Of a stretch of 64,000 nucleotides of DNA, positions 16,778 to 24,615 are shown one piece after another; position 1 is the first letter of the stretch; each line of letters begins with the position of its first letter. The notes below the pieces were generated by a model. The model was not told the origin of the DNA. It searched no databases and was given only the letters and a program-made list of their open reading frames with translations. The stretch covers positions 2,591,001-2,655,000 of the forward strand of contig NZ_OOHJ01000018.1 of NCBI RefSeq assembly GCF_900323885.1, given 5' to 3'. Source of the stretch: [Actinomadura] parvosata subsp. kistnae. Lineage in GTDB: Bacteria; Actinomycetota; Actinomycetes; Streptosporangiales; Streptosporangiaceae. A program made the translations under genes and the position numbers.

Positions 16778-18486
16778 CCTCGATCCTCGACCGCATCAAC
16801 GCGCTGCCGGCCGACACGTGGCGCCGCTGCCCCGGCTGCTCCGGGCTCGTGCACCGCGACGGCCTGGCCAGGCACGCCCACACGTGCCCGGACTGCGGCC
16901 ACCACTTCCCGCTGCGGGCGGCCGAGCGCATCGCGATGCTCGCCGACCCCGGCAGCTTCACCGAGCGCCACGGCGACCTCGCCCCGCTGGACCCGCTGTC
17001 CTTCACCGACCGGCTGCCCTACCCCGACCGGCTGGCCAGGGCCAGGCGGAGCACCGGGCTGCAGGACGCCGTAGTGACCGGCACCGCCACGCTCGGCGGC
17101 CGTCCCGTGGTGCTGGCCGTGCTGGACTTCGCCTTTCTCGGCGGCAGCATGGGCTCGGTCGTGGGCGAGAAGGTCGCCCTGGCCGCCGAGCTGGCCCTGC
17201 GCACGAGGGCGCCGCTGGTCGCCGTCTCCGCCTCCGGTGGGGCCCGCATGCAGGAAGGCGTGCTGTCGCTGCTGCAGATGGCCAAGACCGCCGCCGCCGT
17301 GCGCCGCCTGCGGGACGCCGGGGTGCCGTACCTGAGTGTGCTGGCCGATCCGGTGTACGGCGGGGTGGCCGCGTCGTTCGCGTCGCTGGGGGACGTGATC
17401 GTGGCGGAGGAGGGGGCGCGGGCGGGGTTCGCCGGGCCCCGGGTGATCGAGCAGACGATCAGGCAGGAGCTGCCGCCGGGCTTCCAGACCGCCCGGTTCC
17501 TGCACGAGCACGGGCATGTGGACATCGTGGTCCGCCGCCAGGAGCTGCGCGGGACGCTGTCGCGCCTGGTCTCGCTGCTCACGCTGACCGCCGACCGCCC
17601 GACGCTCCCGCCCCGCCCCTCTCCTGGCCCCGGCCGCGCCGCCGCCGATCCCGGACGCTCGTCCTCCGCCGGCTCCGGCCGTTCGTCCGAGGAGGAGGCG
17701 GTGCCGGACGCGTGGGAGAGCGTGCGGCTGGCCCGCGCGCCCGAGCGGCCCAACGCCACCAGGCGCATCGAGGAGCTGTTCACCGGCTTCACCGAGCTGC
17801 ACGGCGACCGGCAGAGCGGCGACGACCCGGCGGTGATCGGCGGCCCGGCCCGGCTGGGCGGCGTCGCGGTGATGGTGGTCGCCCACCGCAAGGGCGCCGG
17901 CACCGCCGAGAACGTCGCCCGCAACTTCGGCATGCCCCACCCCGCCGGCTACCGCAAGGCCATGCGCCTGTACGGGCTCGCCGAGCGGCACCGCCTGCCG
18001 GTGGTGACGCTGGTGGACACGCCGGGCGCGTACCCGGGGATCGCCGCCGAGGAGGGCAACCAGAGCGGCGCGATCGCCGAGTCGCTGGCGCTGGCCGCCG
18101 GGCTGCGTACCCCCGTGCTCAGCGTGATCACCGGGGAGGGCGGCAGCGGCGGCGCGCTGGCGCTGGCCGTGGCCGACCGGCTGCTCATCGAGGAGCACGG
18201 CGTCTTCTCCGTGATCAGCCCGGAGGGGGCCGCCTCGATCCTGTTCGGCGACGCCTCCCGGGCGCCGGACCTGGCCAGGGCGCTGCGCCTGCGCGCGACC
18301 GACCTGCGCGAGCTGGGGCTGGTCGACGCGGTGGTGCCCGAACGGCCGGGGGCGCTGGCGCGGGCGCTGGTGGAGCACCTGGGCGGGCTGCTCGCCGTGC
18401 CGGTGGAGGAGCTGGTCGAGCGGCGCTACCGGCGGTTGCGGTCGTACGGGACGTGGACGACGGAGAAGGAAGATCGCCATGGCTGA
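16774..18486 (+). CDS. accDA: Acetyl-CoA carboxylase carboxyltransferase, fused beta (AccD) and alpha (AccA) subunits
   Basis: This 570-residue fusion transfers carboxyl from carboxybiotin to acetyl-CoA, giving malonyl-CoA. The N-terminal AccD half (about 1-275) has the four-Cys zinc ribbon (CPGC...CPDC, residues ~19-42) and the crotonase-fold segments FLGGSMGSVVGEK and SASGGARMQEG. A Pro/Ser/Gly-rich linker (about 280-315) joins it to the AccA half (about 320-560), which has HRKGAGTAENVARNFGM, DTPGAYPGIAAEEGNQ and GEGGSGGALAL. The long N-terminal helices of E. coli AccA are largely missing. With AccB and AccC directly downstream it forms a complete private carboxylase, which is unusual in actinomycetes, where fused AccA3/AccD-type enzymes are the rule. 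Confidence 0.93.
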   Translation: MTSILDRINALPADTWRRCPGCSGLVHRDGLARHAHTCPDCGHHFPLRAAERIAMLADPGSFTERHGDLAPLDPLSFTDRLPYPDRLARARRSTGLQDAVVTGTATLGGRPVVLAVLDFAFLGGSMGSVVGEKVALAAELALRTRAPLVAVSASGGARMQEGVLSLLQMAKTAAAVRRLRDAGVPYLSVLADPVYGGVAASFASLGDVIVAEEGARAGFAGPRVIEQTIRQELPPGFQTARFLHEHGHVDIVVRRQELRGTLSRLVSLLTLTADRPTLPPRPSPGPGRAAADPGRSSSAGSGRSSEEEAVPDAWESVRLARAPERPNATRRIEELFTGFTELHGDRQSGDDPAVIGGPARLGGVAVMVVAHRKGAGTAENVARNFGMPHPAGYRKAMRLYGLAERHRLPVVTLVDTPGAYPGIAAEEGNQSGAIAESLALAAGLRTPVLSVITGEGGSGGALALAVADRLLIEEHGVFSVISPEGAASILFGDASRAPDLARALRLRATDLRELGLVDAVVPERPGALARALVEHLGGLLAVPVEELVERRYRRLRSYGTWTTEKEDRHG

Positions 18487-18913
18487 ACTGCACGACACGG
18501 TCGAGGCGGCGGCCCGGCTGCTGGACCTGATACGCGGCACCGACGTGCGGCGGCTCCGGCTGGCTGTGGACGACGTGCGCATCGACGTGGAACGCGACGA
18601 CGGCACCCCTGCGATCACGCAGGTGACCAGCGCAGAAATGGCGGGCGGCGCGGAGGCGGTGGGGACGGGAGCGGTCGTCGCACCTCTCATGGGCGTGTTC
18701 TACCAGCGCCCGGCCCCCGACCAGCCGCCGTTCGTCGAGGTGGGCCAGCACGTCCACGCGGGCCAGCAGGTCGCGATCGTCGAGGCCATGAAGAGCATGA
18801 ACCCGGTGGTCGCCGACCGGGACGGCGTGGTGGCGCGGATCTGCGTGGCCGACGGCGAGGTGGTGGAGTTCGAGCAGCCGCTGCTCGAGCTCGCGCCCGC
18901 GGGAAGCGGGTGA
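18479..18913 (+). CDS. accB: Biotin carboxyl carrier protein of acetyl-CoA carboxylase
   Basis: The 144-residue BCCP has a C-terminal biotinyl domain with the modified lysine K105 in the motif EAMKSMN (the common form is EAMKLMN or EAMKMMN). It also has the thumb-type segment APLMGVFYQRPAPDQPPFVEVGQ typical of AccB from acetyl-CoA carboxylases. The first ~40 residues are a short helical region. The gene overlaps the carboxyltransferase by 8 nt and AccC by 4 nt, so all three subunits are produced together. It delivers carboxybiotin from AccC to AccDA. Confidence 0.93.
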   Translation: MAELHDTVEAAARLLDLIRGTDVRRLRLAVDDVRIDVERDDGTPAITQVTSAEMAGGAEAVGTGAVVAPLMGVFYQRPAPDQPPFVEVGQHVHAGQQVAIVEAMKSMNPVVADRDGVVARICVADGEVVEFEQPLLELAPAGSG

Positions 18914-20265
18914 GCGCGGTGCGGCGCATGCTGGTCGGCAACCGCGGCGAGATCGCCGTACGCATCGTGCGCACCTGCCGCGACCTCGGCATCGAGAGCG
19001 TCGTCGCGCACTCGACGGCCGACCGCGGCAGCCTGGCCGTCGAGCTGGCCGACCGGGCGGTGCACATCGGGCCCGCCCCGGCCCGGCGCAGCTACACCAA
19101 CATCCCGGCCCTGCTGTACGCGTGCGCCAAGACCGGCGCCGACGCCGTGCATCCCGGCTGCGGCTTCCTGTCGGAGGACCCGCTGTTCGCGGCGGCCTGC
19201 GGCGAGGTCGGCATCACGTTCGTCGGCCCGTCGCCCAAGCACATCGCGCTCATGGGCAACAAGGTCGACGCCAGGGCCGCGATGCGGGCGGGCGGCGTGC
19301 CCGTCCTGCCCGCCTCCGACGGGCCCGTGGACGGCGCGTACGAGGCCCGCCAGGCGGCCGGCGACATCGGTTACCCGCTGATCGTCAAGGCCGTGGCGGG
19401 CGGCGGCGGGCGCGGGATGCGGGTCGTGCACCGCCCCGAGGACCTGGTGCCGGCGTACGAGGACACCAGGGCCACCGCCCGCACGCTCTTCCAGGACGAC
19501 CGCGTCTACCTGGAGAGGTACGTGCCGCGCGGCCGGCACATCGAGGTGCAGGTCCTGGCCGACTCCTTCGGCAACGTGATCGACCTCGGCGAGCGCGACT
19601 GCACGGTGCAGCGCAGGCACCAGAAGCTGGTGGAGGAGTCGCCGGCCCCGTCGCTCGGCGACGACCTGCGGCGCCGGCTGCGCCGGGTGGCCGTGGCGGG
19701 CGCGGAGTCCATCGGGTACGTCAGCGCGGGCACCTTCGAGTTCATCGTGACCGACGACGGCGAGCCGTACTTCATCGAGATGAACACCCGCCTCCAGGTG
19801 GAGCACCCGATCACCGAGGAGCGCACCGGGCTCGACCTGGTCGAATGGATGATCAGGATCGCTCGCGGCGAGGCGCTGCCGTTCGGCCCGGGCGACGTCG
19901 AGCCGTCGGGGCACGCCGTCGAGGTGCGCATCAACGCCGAGGACGCCGGGCGTGACTGGGCGGGCTCCACGGGCCGTGTGCGCGGCCTGCGCCTGCCCGC
20001 CGGGCCGGGCATCCGGGTCGACTCGCACCTGTACGACGGGTACGAGGTGCCGCCGTTCTACGACTCGCTGCTCGCCAAGATCATCGCCACCGGCCCGACC
20101 CGGGAGGTGGCGCTGCGCCGGATGGACCGGGCGCTGCGCGAGTTCCGGTGCGACGGCGTGGTGACGAACGCGGCCTTCCACCGCACGCTCCTGCGCGACC
20201 CCGGCTTCGCCTCCGGCGACTACCGGCTCGGCATCGCCGAGTCCCTGTGCTCCCCGCAACCGTGA
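18910..20265 (+). CDS. accC: Biotin carboxylase subunit of acetyl-CoA carboxylase
   Basis: The 451-residue ATP-grasp enzyme carboxylates biotin on AccB. It begins RRMLVGNRGEIAVRIVRTCR and has the ATP-grasp glycine loop KAVAGGGGRGMR (about residue 160). Further signatures are ERDCTVQRRHQKLVEESP (about 235) and FIEMNTRLQVEHPITEE (about 290), then the biotin carboxylase C-terminal domain (VEVRINAEDAG). The length is normal for a stand-alone AccC. The GTG start overlaps the AccB stop. Another GTG three codons in is a possible alternative. Confidence 0.94.
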   Translation: MSAVRRMLVGNRGEIAVRIVRTCRDLGIESVVAHSTADRGSLAVELADRAVHIGPAPARRSYTNIPALLYACAKTGADAVHPGCGFLSEDPLFAAACGEVGITFVGPSPKHIALMGNKVDARAAMRAGGVPVLPASDGPVDGAYEARQAAGDIGYPLIVKAVAGGGGRGMRVVHRPEDLVPAYEDTRATARTLFQDDRVYLERYVPRGRHIEVQVLADSFGNVIDLGERDCTVQRRHQKLVEESPAPSLGDDLRRRLRRVAVAGAESIGYVSAGTFEFIVTDDGEPYFIEMNTRLQVEHPITEERTGLDLVEWMIRIARGEALPFGPGDVEPSGHAVEVRINAEDAGRDWAGSTGRVRGLRLPAGPGIRVDSHLYDGYEVPPFYDSLLAKIIATGPTREVALRRMDRALREFRCDGVVTNAAFHRTLLRDPGFASGDYRLGIAESLCSPQP

Positions 20266-20280
20266 AGAGAGGAAAGACGC

Positions 20281-20547
20281 ATGACCGAACAGATCATGGC
20301 CAAGGTCGACAAGGAGGAGCTGCGCACGGTGATCGCGGCGACCCTCGACGTGGACGTGGCCGAGGTGACCGACGGCGCGTTGTTCGTCGAGGACCTGGAG
20401 GTCGACTCGCTGATGGCGCTGGAGATCGCGGTCAACCTGGAGCAGCGGTACCAGGTGAAGATCGGTGAGAGCGAGCTGTCCGGGGTGACCACGCTGGACA
20501 GCACGCACGCCCTGCTGGAGGAGCTGCTGCGGAAGGCCGGCCGGTGA
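20281..20547 (+). CDS. Discrete acyl carrier protein (ACP2)
   Basis: The 88-residue ACP has the phosphopantetheine serine S43 in EVDSLMALEIAV. It begins after a 15-nt gap with GAGAGGAAAG as ribosome site, and its stop overlaps the dehydratase gene that follows. It differs clearly from ACP1 (LEVDSL against HGADSL), suggesting recognition by different enzymes. Placement beside the FabZ/FabG/isomerase set suggests that it carries the chain during the reducing and dehydrating steps. Confidence 0.92.
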   Translation: MTEQIMAKVDKEELRTVIAATLDVDVAEVTDGALFVEDLEVDSLMALEIAVNLEQRYQVKIGESELSGVTTLDSTHALLEELLRKAGR

Positions 20548-20861
20548 CCGCTCTGACGGCGACGGTGCTGCTCGATCCGGACGAGCCCGTGCTGGCCGGG
20601 CACTATCCGGGCTTCCCGGTGTTCCCCGGTGTGCGGGTGGTGGAGCTGGCCGACCAGACGGTACGCGCGTCCGCCGCGGACCTGGAGCTGGCCGAGATCG
20701 TCAGCGCCCGCTTCCTCCGCCCGGTCCTGCCCGGTGACCTGATCACCGTGGAAGCCACGCTGCGGGGCGGCGACTGCACCGCGGTGGTCACCACCGACCG
20801 GGGCGAGACCGCCCGGCTGCGGCTGCGGTACCGGGAGATCGGGAAAGGCGGAAATCCATGA
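20544..20861 (+). CDS. FabZ-like 3-hydroxyacyl-ACP dehydratase, short (DH-a)
   Basis: The 105-residue single-hotdog protein keeps both catalytic elements of FabZ: the His of GHYPGFPVFPG (about residue 19) and the Glu of VRVVELADQ on the following helix. It is well below the ~145-residue FabZ length, lacking the N-terminal extension. The start is GTG, overlapping ACP2 by 4 nt. The adjacent, larger hotdog gene with a changed active site suggests that the two form a heteromeric dehydratase that makes the chain's double bonds. Confidence 0.8.
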   Translation: MTALTATVLLDPDEPVLAGHYPGFPVFPGVRVVELADQTVRASAADLELAEIVSARFLRPVLPGDLITVEATLRGGDCTAVVTTDRGETARLRLRYREIGKGGNP

Positions 20862-21415
20862 GCGGGGCCGAGCAGGGCGGACGCGGCGTCGCCAGCGGGG
20901 CCGGGCGGATCGAGCGGGGTGTCGTGGGCGGGGTGGAGCAGATCAAGCGGATCATCCCGCACCGCTACCCGATCCTGCTGGTCGACCGGGTCGTGTCGGT
21001 GTCGCCGGGCCGCGGTCTGACCGCGATCAAGGCGGTCACCTGCAACGAGCCCTGCTACGAGCACGTCGGGGACGACGCGGGCGAGCGGGCCTACCACTAC
21101 CCGCCGTCGCTGGTGCTGGAGTCGTGGGCGCAGGCCGCCGCGCTGCTGGCGCTGTGGGAGCAGCCGAACCCCGACGTGCTGTCGGACAAGGTGGTGCTGG
21201 GCGGCGCGATGAAGAACGTGCGCTTCCCACGCCCCGTGCTGCCCGGCGACGTGATCGAGCACCGCGTACGCCTGGTCCGCCAGGTCGGCGACAGCTCGAT
21301 CATGGAGGGGGAGTCCCTCGTCGGCACGGACGTCGTCCATGAGATCGGCGCCATGGTGGAGACGATGCGCCCGATCGACGTCCTCCGCCCCGAGCCGGTG
21401 GGGAGCCCGTCATGA
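20858..21415 (+). CDS. FabZ-like hotdog protein with altered active-site loop (DH-b)
   Basis: The 185-residue FabA/FabZ homologue has IKRIIPHRYPILLVDRV (about residues 29-46), the standard FabZ opening, but the catalytic loop is shortened. It reads AYHYPPSLVLESWAQ where FabZ has HFPGxPVMPGVLxxEAxAQ, so the His-to-Glu spacing is about six residues too short. It probably serves as the partner of DH-a rather than a free-standing dehydratase. The N-terminal 25 residues are Gly-rich and unconserved. It overlaps DH-a and the FabG start by 4 nt each. Confidence 0.78.
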   Translation: MSGAEQGGRGVASGAGRIERGVVGGVEQIKRIIPHRYPILLVDRVVSVSPGRGLTAIKAVTCNEPCYEHVGDDAGERAYHYPPSLVLESWAQAAALLALWEQPNPDVLSDKVVLGGAMKNVRFPRPVLPGDVIEHRVRLVRQVGDSSIMEGESLVGTDVVHEIGAMVETMRPIDVLRPEPVGSPS

Positions 21416-22151
21416 GCGAGCGCCCGGTCGCGCTGGTCACCGGCGGCTCGCGGGCATCGGCAGGGCCGTGGTGACCCGGCTCGCCCTCGACGGCCACGAC
21501 GTGGCCTTCTGCTACCAGTCCAACGCCGAGGCGGCCCGCGCGGCGGCCAAGGAGGCGTCGGAGGCGGGCGCGCGCGTCCTGTCCCGGCAGGTGGACGTGG
21601 CCGACCGCGCCCAGGTGCGGGCGTTCACGGCCGAGGTCGAGGACGAGTTCGGCCCCGTGCGGGCCCTGGTCACCTCGGCCGGGATCACCCGCGACCGGCC
21701 GCTGGCGCTGCTGCCGGACGCCGACTGGGACCGGGTGATCTCGGTCAACCTCGACGGCACGCACAACGTCGTGCGGGCCGCCATCTACCCGATGATGAAG
21801 CGCAAGCGCGGCACCGTCGTCACGCTGTCGTCCGTGGCCGGCGTCGCCGGGAACGCGGGCCAGACGAACTACGCGGCGTCCAAGGCCGGGATCATCGGCT
21901 TCACGAAGGCGCTGGCCAAGGAGGTCGGCCGGTACGGCATCACGGCCAACGTGGTCGCCCCCGGCTTCATCGAGACCGACATGACCGCCGGGCTGGGCGG
22001 CAAGGTCGCCGAGCGGATGGGGGAGCGGATCAGCCTGGGCCGCTTCGGCACGCCGGGCGAGGTGGCCGACCTGGTGTCCTTCCTCGCCTCCGGCCGGGCC
22101 GCGTACATCACCGGCCAGGTCATCCGTGTGGACGGCGGCATCGCCCTGTGA
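21412..22151 (+). CDS. fabG: 3-oxoacyl-ACP reductase FabG, frameshifted as sequenced
   Basis: This SDR ketoreductase reduces 3-oxoacyl-ACP with NADPH. The catalytic YxxxK is in TNYAASKAG, with the Ser in TLSSVAGV, and the C-terminus GQVIRVDGGIAL is FabG-typical. The ATG at 21412 overlaps the DH-b stop as ATGA and reads ERPVALVTGGSR. The frame is then broken at 21452-21454: the expected G-I-G of the cofactor loop continues one frame over (GIGRAVVTRLALDG). Restoring one G in the GGG run there rebuilds a normal ~247-residue FabG. Because the rest of the gene is perfect and the operon needs a ketoreductase, a 1-nt sequencing or assembly error is likelier than a real mutation. If real, this copy is dead. 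Confidence 0.85.
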
Positions 22152-22816
22152 GCGCGAAGGGAGACACGGTGAGGTTCTACTTCAGCCTGCGCAGCCCGTA
22201 CTCGTGGCTGACCCTGCACGACCTGATGGGCGACTATCCCGAGCTGGCCGAGCGGCTGGAGTGGATCCCGTACTGGGACCCGGAGGAGGCGCTGCTCAAG
22301 GAGCTGAACGCGGCCGGCGGCGAGTTCGGCTACGCCAGCATGCCGAAGGCCAAGCACCTGTACCTCCTCCAGGACGTGCGCCGGCTGGCCCGCGCCCGCG
22401 GCCTGGCCGTGCGCTGGCCGCTGGACCGCGAGCCGCGCTGGGAGGTGCCGCACCTGGCCTACCTGGTGGCCGCGGAGCGGGGGTGCGGCAGGGAGTTCGT
22501 GCTGCGCGCCTGCGAGCTGCGGTGGGAGCAGGGGCAGGACATCTGCGACCCGGCCGTGCTCGCCCGCCTCGCCGAGGACGTCGGCCTGCCCGGCGACGAG
22601 GCGGTGGCGGCGGCCGACGACGCCGCCGTGCGCGAGCGGGGCGTCCGCGCCCTGCTGTCGGCCTACGAGGACGGCGTGTTCGGGGTGCCGTTCTTCACCC
22701 GCCGCTACGACAAGTTCTGGGGGCTGGACAGGCTCGCGGCGTTCGCCGAGGTCGCCGGGGCGCGCCCGGCCGGCGACCGCCGCCCGGCCGAGGAGCACGC
22801 CGGCGGCTGCGGCTGA
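22148..22816 (+). CDS. DsbA-like/2-hydroxychromene-2-carboxylate isomerase family protein
   Basis: The 222-residue thioredoxin-fold protein of the DSBA/HCCA-isomerase/GST-kappa group begins FYFSLRSPYSWLTL, where the SPYS serine takes the place of the redox Cys of DsbA. It has the helical insert typical of HCCA isomerase and ends with the cis-Pro loop VFGVPFF. No CxxC is present, so a redox role is unlikely. HCCA isomerase interconverts double-bond geometry using glutathione. By analogy this protein could set the cis/trans geometry of a polyene chain on ACP, but that is inference. The GTG start overlaps the FabG stop, and it is the last gene of this run. Confidence 0.8.
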   Translation: MSAKGDTVRFYFSLRSPYSWLTLHDLMGDYPELAERLEWIPYWDPEEALLKELNAAGGEFGYASMPKAKHLYLLQDVRRLARARGLAVRWPLDREPRWEVPHLAYLVAAERGCGREFVLRACELRWEQGQDICDPAVLARLAEDVGLPGDEAVAAADDAAVRERGVRALLSAYEDGVFGVPFFTRRYDKFWGLDRLAAFAEVAGARPAGDRRPAEEHAGGCG

Positions 22817-22820
22817 CCGG

Positions 22821-22838
22821 TATGGGCGGAATATAGGG
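22821..22838 (+). promoter_or_regulatory. Direct heptamer repeat upstream of the acyl-AMP ligase operon
   Basis: TATGGGC-GGAA-TATAGGG is two heptamers with a 4-bp spacer (11-bp period), matching the sites at 6968 and 34529 in layout and core. It lies in the only gap (56 bp) between the isomerase and the acyl-AMP ligase, 34 bp before the ligase start. It may mark a separate SARP-controlled promoter here. Confidence 0.4.
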
Positions 22839-22872
22839 CGCCGCCGGACCGTGCTGGAGAGGTGAACGGGGA

Positions 22873-24615
22873 TTGAGCGAGTTCGAGAGTTTCATGGCCC
22901 GGCTGGGTGATCACGCGGCGCGGGTGCCCGGACGGGTGGCGCTGGTGTTCCGCGACGGTCGCGGCGAGGAGGAGAGCCACACGTACCGGGAGCTGTGGTC
23001 CGCCGCCCGGTCGGCGGGCGCGTGGCTGGCGGAACGGGTGCGTCCGGGGGAGCGGGTGCTGCTGTCGTACCCGTCCGGGGCCGAGTTCGTCACGGCGTTC
23101 CTCGGCTGTCTGTACGCGGGCGCGGTCGCCGTCCCCGCACCTGTGCCGGACGCCTACCGGCAGCACCACGACCGCATCACGGCCGTCTGCGGGGACGCGG
23201 CCCCGTCGCTGATCCTGACCGACGAGGCCCACCTCGACGCGGTCACCGGCTGGGTGCGCGAGGCCGGGCTCGGCGTCGAGGTGACGGTGGCCTGCCGCGC
23301 CGAGCCGGGCGAGCCGGCCCCGGTCACGCCGGAGTCGCTGGCCTTCCTCCAGTACACCTCCGGCTCCACCAGCGAGGCGAAGGGCGTGATGGTTGGGCAC
23401 GGCAACCTGGTCGACAACATCCTCGTCGGCCGCCGCCTGCTCGACCTGGACGAGGGCGCCCGCTTCTGCAGCTGGCTGCCCGTCTACCACGACATGGGCC
23501 TGGTGGCGATGATCCTGCTGCCGCTCCACCTCGGCGGGACCGCGGTGCTCATGTCGCCGACGACGTTCCTGCGCCGCCCGTGGACGTGGCTGGAGGCGAT
23601 CGCCGAGCACGGCGCCGAGGTGAGCGCGGCCCCCGACTTCGCGTACGACCTGTGCGCCCGCCGCGTCACCGACGAGCAGATCAGGGGGCTCGACCTGTCG
23701 GGCTGGCGGCACGCCTGCAACGGCGCCGAGCCGGTGGACGCGGGCACGCTGGCCAGGTTCGCCGACCGGTTCGCCGCGGCCGGGCTCAAGCCCGAGTCGC
23801 TGACCGCCGGGTACGGCATGGCCGAGGCCACGCTGTTCATCTCCGGCACCGCGCCCGGCCACGCGCCCGTCGTCACCAAGGTCGGCGCGGCGGCGCTGGA
23901 GCATGACGTGCTGGAGCCCGACCCGGCGGGCCGCCCGCTGGTGAGCTGCGGCCGGCCGCGCGCCCTGGACGTGCGCATCGTGGACCCCGCCACCGGCGCC
24001 GAGCTGCCCGAGGGGCGGGTCGGCGAGATCTGGGTACGCGGCGACGGCGTGGCGCGCGGCTACTGGCGGCGGGAGGCGGAGACCCGGCGCTGCTTCGGCG
24101 CGACCACCGCCGCAGGAGAGCCCGGGTTCCTCCGCACCGGCGACCTCGGCGCCCGCCTGGACGGCGAGCTGTACGTTACCGGCCGGATCAAGGACATGAT
24201 GATCGTCCACGGGCGCAACCTCTACCCGCACGACGTCGAAAGGGCCCTGACCGGGCTGAGCCCGGCCACGGAGGGGCTGCCGTCCTGCGTGTTCTCGGTG
24301 GCGGCGCCCCGTGAGGAGCTGGTGGTCGTCCAGGAGGTCAGGAGCCGGGCCGTGCCCGGCCAGGCGCTGTCCGTCCTGGCCGGGGAGATCAGGTCGGCCC
24401 TCGGCCGGCGGCTGGGTGTGAGCGTGGCGAACGTCTGCTTCGTGCGGCCGGGCGGCATCCGCCGAACGACGAGCGGCAAGATCCGGCGGCCCGCGATGAA
24501 GAAGCTGTTCGTCGCGGGGCTGCTCGGCGCGACCCACGAGGACCTCTCCCCCGGCGTCATCTCGCACTACCGAACGCCGGGCGCCGCCGGGGAGCTTCGG
24601 GAGGGTGGCTCATGA
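22873..24615 (+). CDS. Fatty-acyl-AMP ligase (FAAL), active-looking
   Basis: The 580-residue ANL-family enzyme activates a free fatty acid as acyl-AMP and loads it onto an ACP. The core motifs are intact: A3 YTSGSTSEAKGV (about residue 158), SWLPVYHDMGL, A5 GYGMAEATLFISG (about 315), A7 RTGDLG, and the A10 lysine in TTSGKIRRPAMKK near the C-terminus. The FLQYTSGST and GMAEATLF variants are typical of FAALs rather than CoA ligases. The start given is TTG. The ATG seven codons later (before ARLGDHAARVPG) is an alternative, and neither has a strong Shine-Dalgarno. It is followed by an acyl-CoA dehydrogenase, an ACP and a free C domain, as in lipid cassettes of ramoplanin/friulimicin-type lipopeptides. 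Confidence 0.9.
   Translation: MSEFESFMARLGDHAARVPGRVALVFRDGRGEEESHTYRELWSAARSAGAWLAERVRPGERVLLSYPSGAEFVTAFLGCLYAGAVAVPAPVPDAYRQHHDRITAVCGDAAPSLILTDEAHLDAVTGWVREAGLGVEVTVACRAEPGEPAPVTPESLAFLQYTSGSTSEAKGVMVGHGNLVDNILVGRRLLDLDEGARFCSWLPVYHDMGLVAMILLPLHLGGTAVLMSPTTFLRRPWTWLEAIAEHGAEVSAAPDFAYDLCARRVTDEQIRGLDLSGWRHACNGAEPVDAGTLARFADRFAAAGLKPESLTAGYGMAEATLFISGTAPGHAPVVTKVGAAALEHDVLEPDPAGRPLVSCGRPRALDVRIVDPATGAELPEGRVGEIWVRGDGVARGYWRREAETRRCFGATTAAGEPGFLRTGDLGARLDGELYVTGRIKDMMIVHGRNLYPHDVERALTGLSPATEGLPSCVFSVAAPREELVVVQEVRSRAVPGQALSVLAGEIRSALGRRLGVSVANVCFVRPGGIRRTTSGKIRRPAMKKLFVAGLLGATHEDLSPGVISHYRTPGAAGELREGGS

Noticed and set aside
7063..22816. An aromatic type II PKS (KS/CLF/ACP with cyclases).
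   Set aside because: No aromatase or cyclase genes. Instead there are ER, DH, KR and a carboxylase, which indicate reduced or polyene chains.
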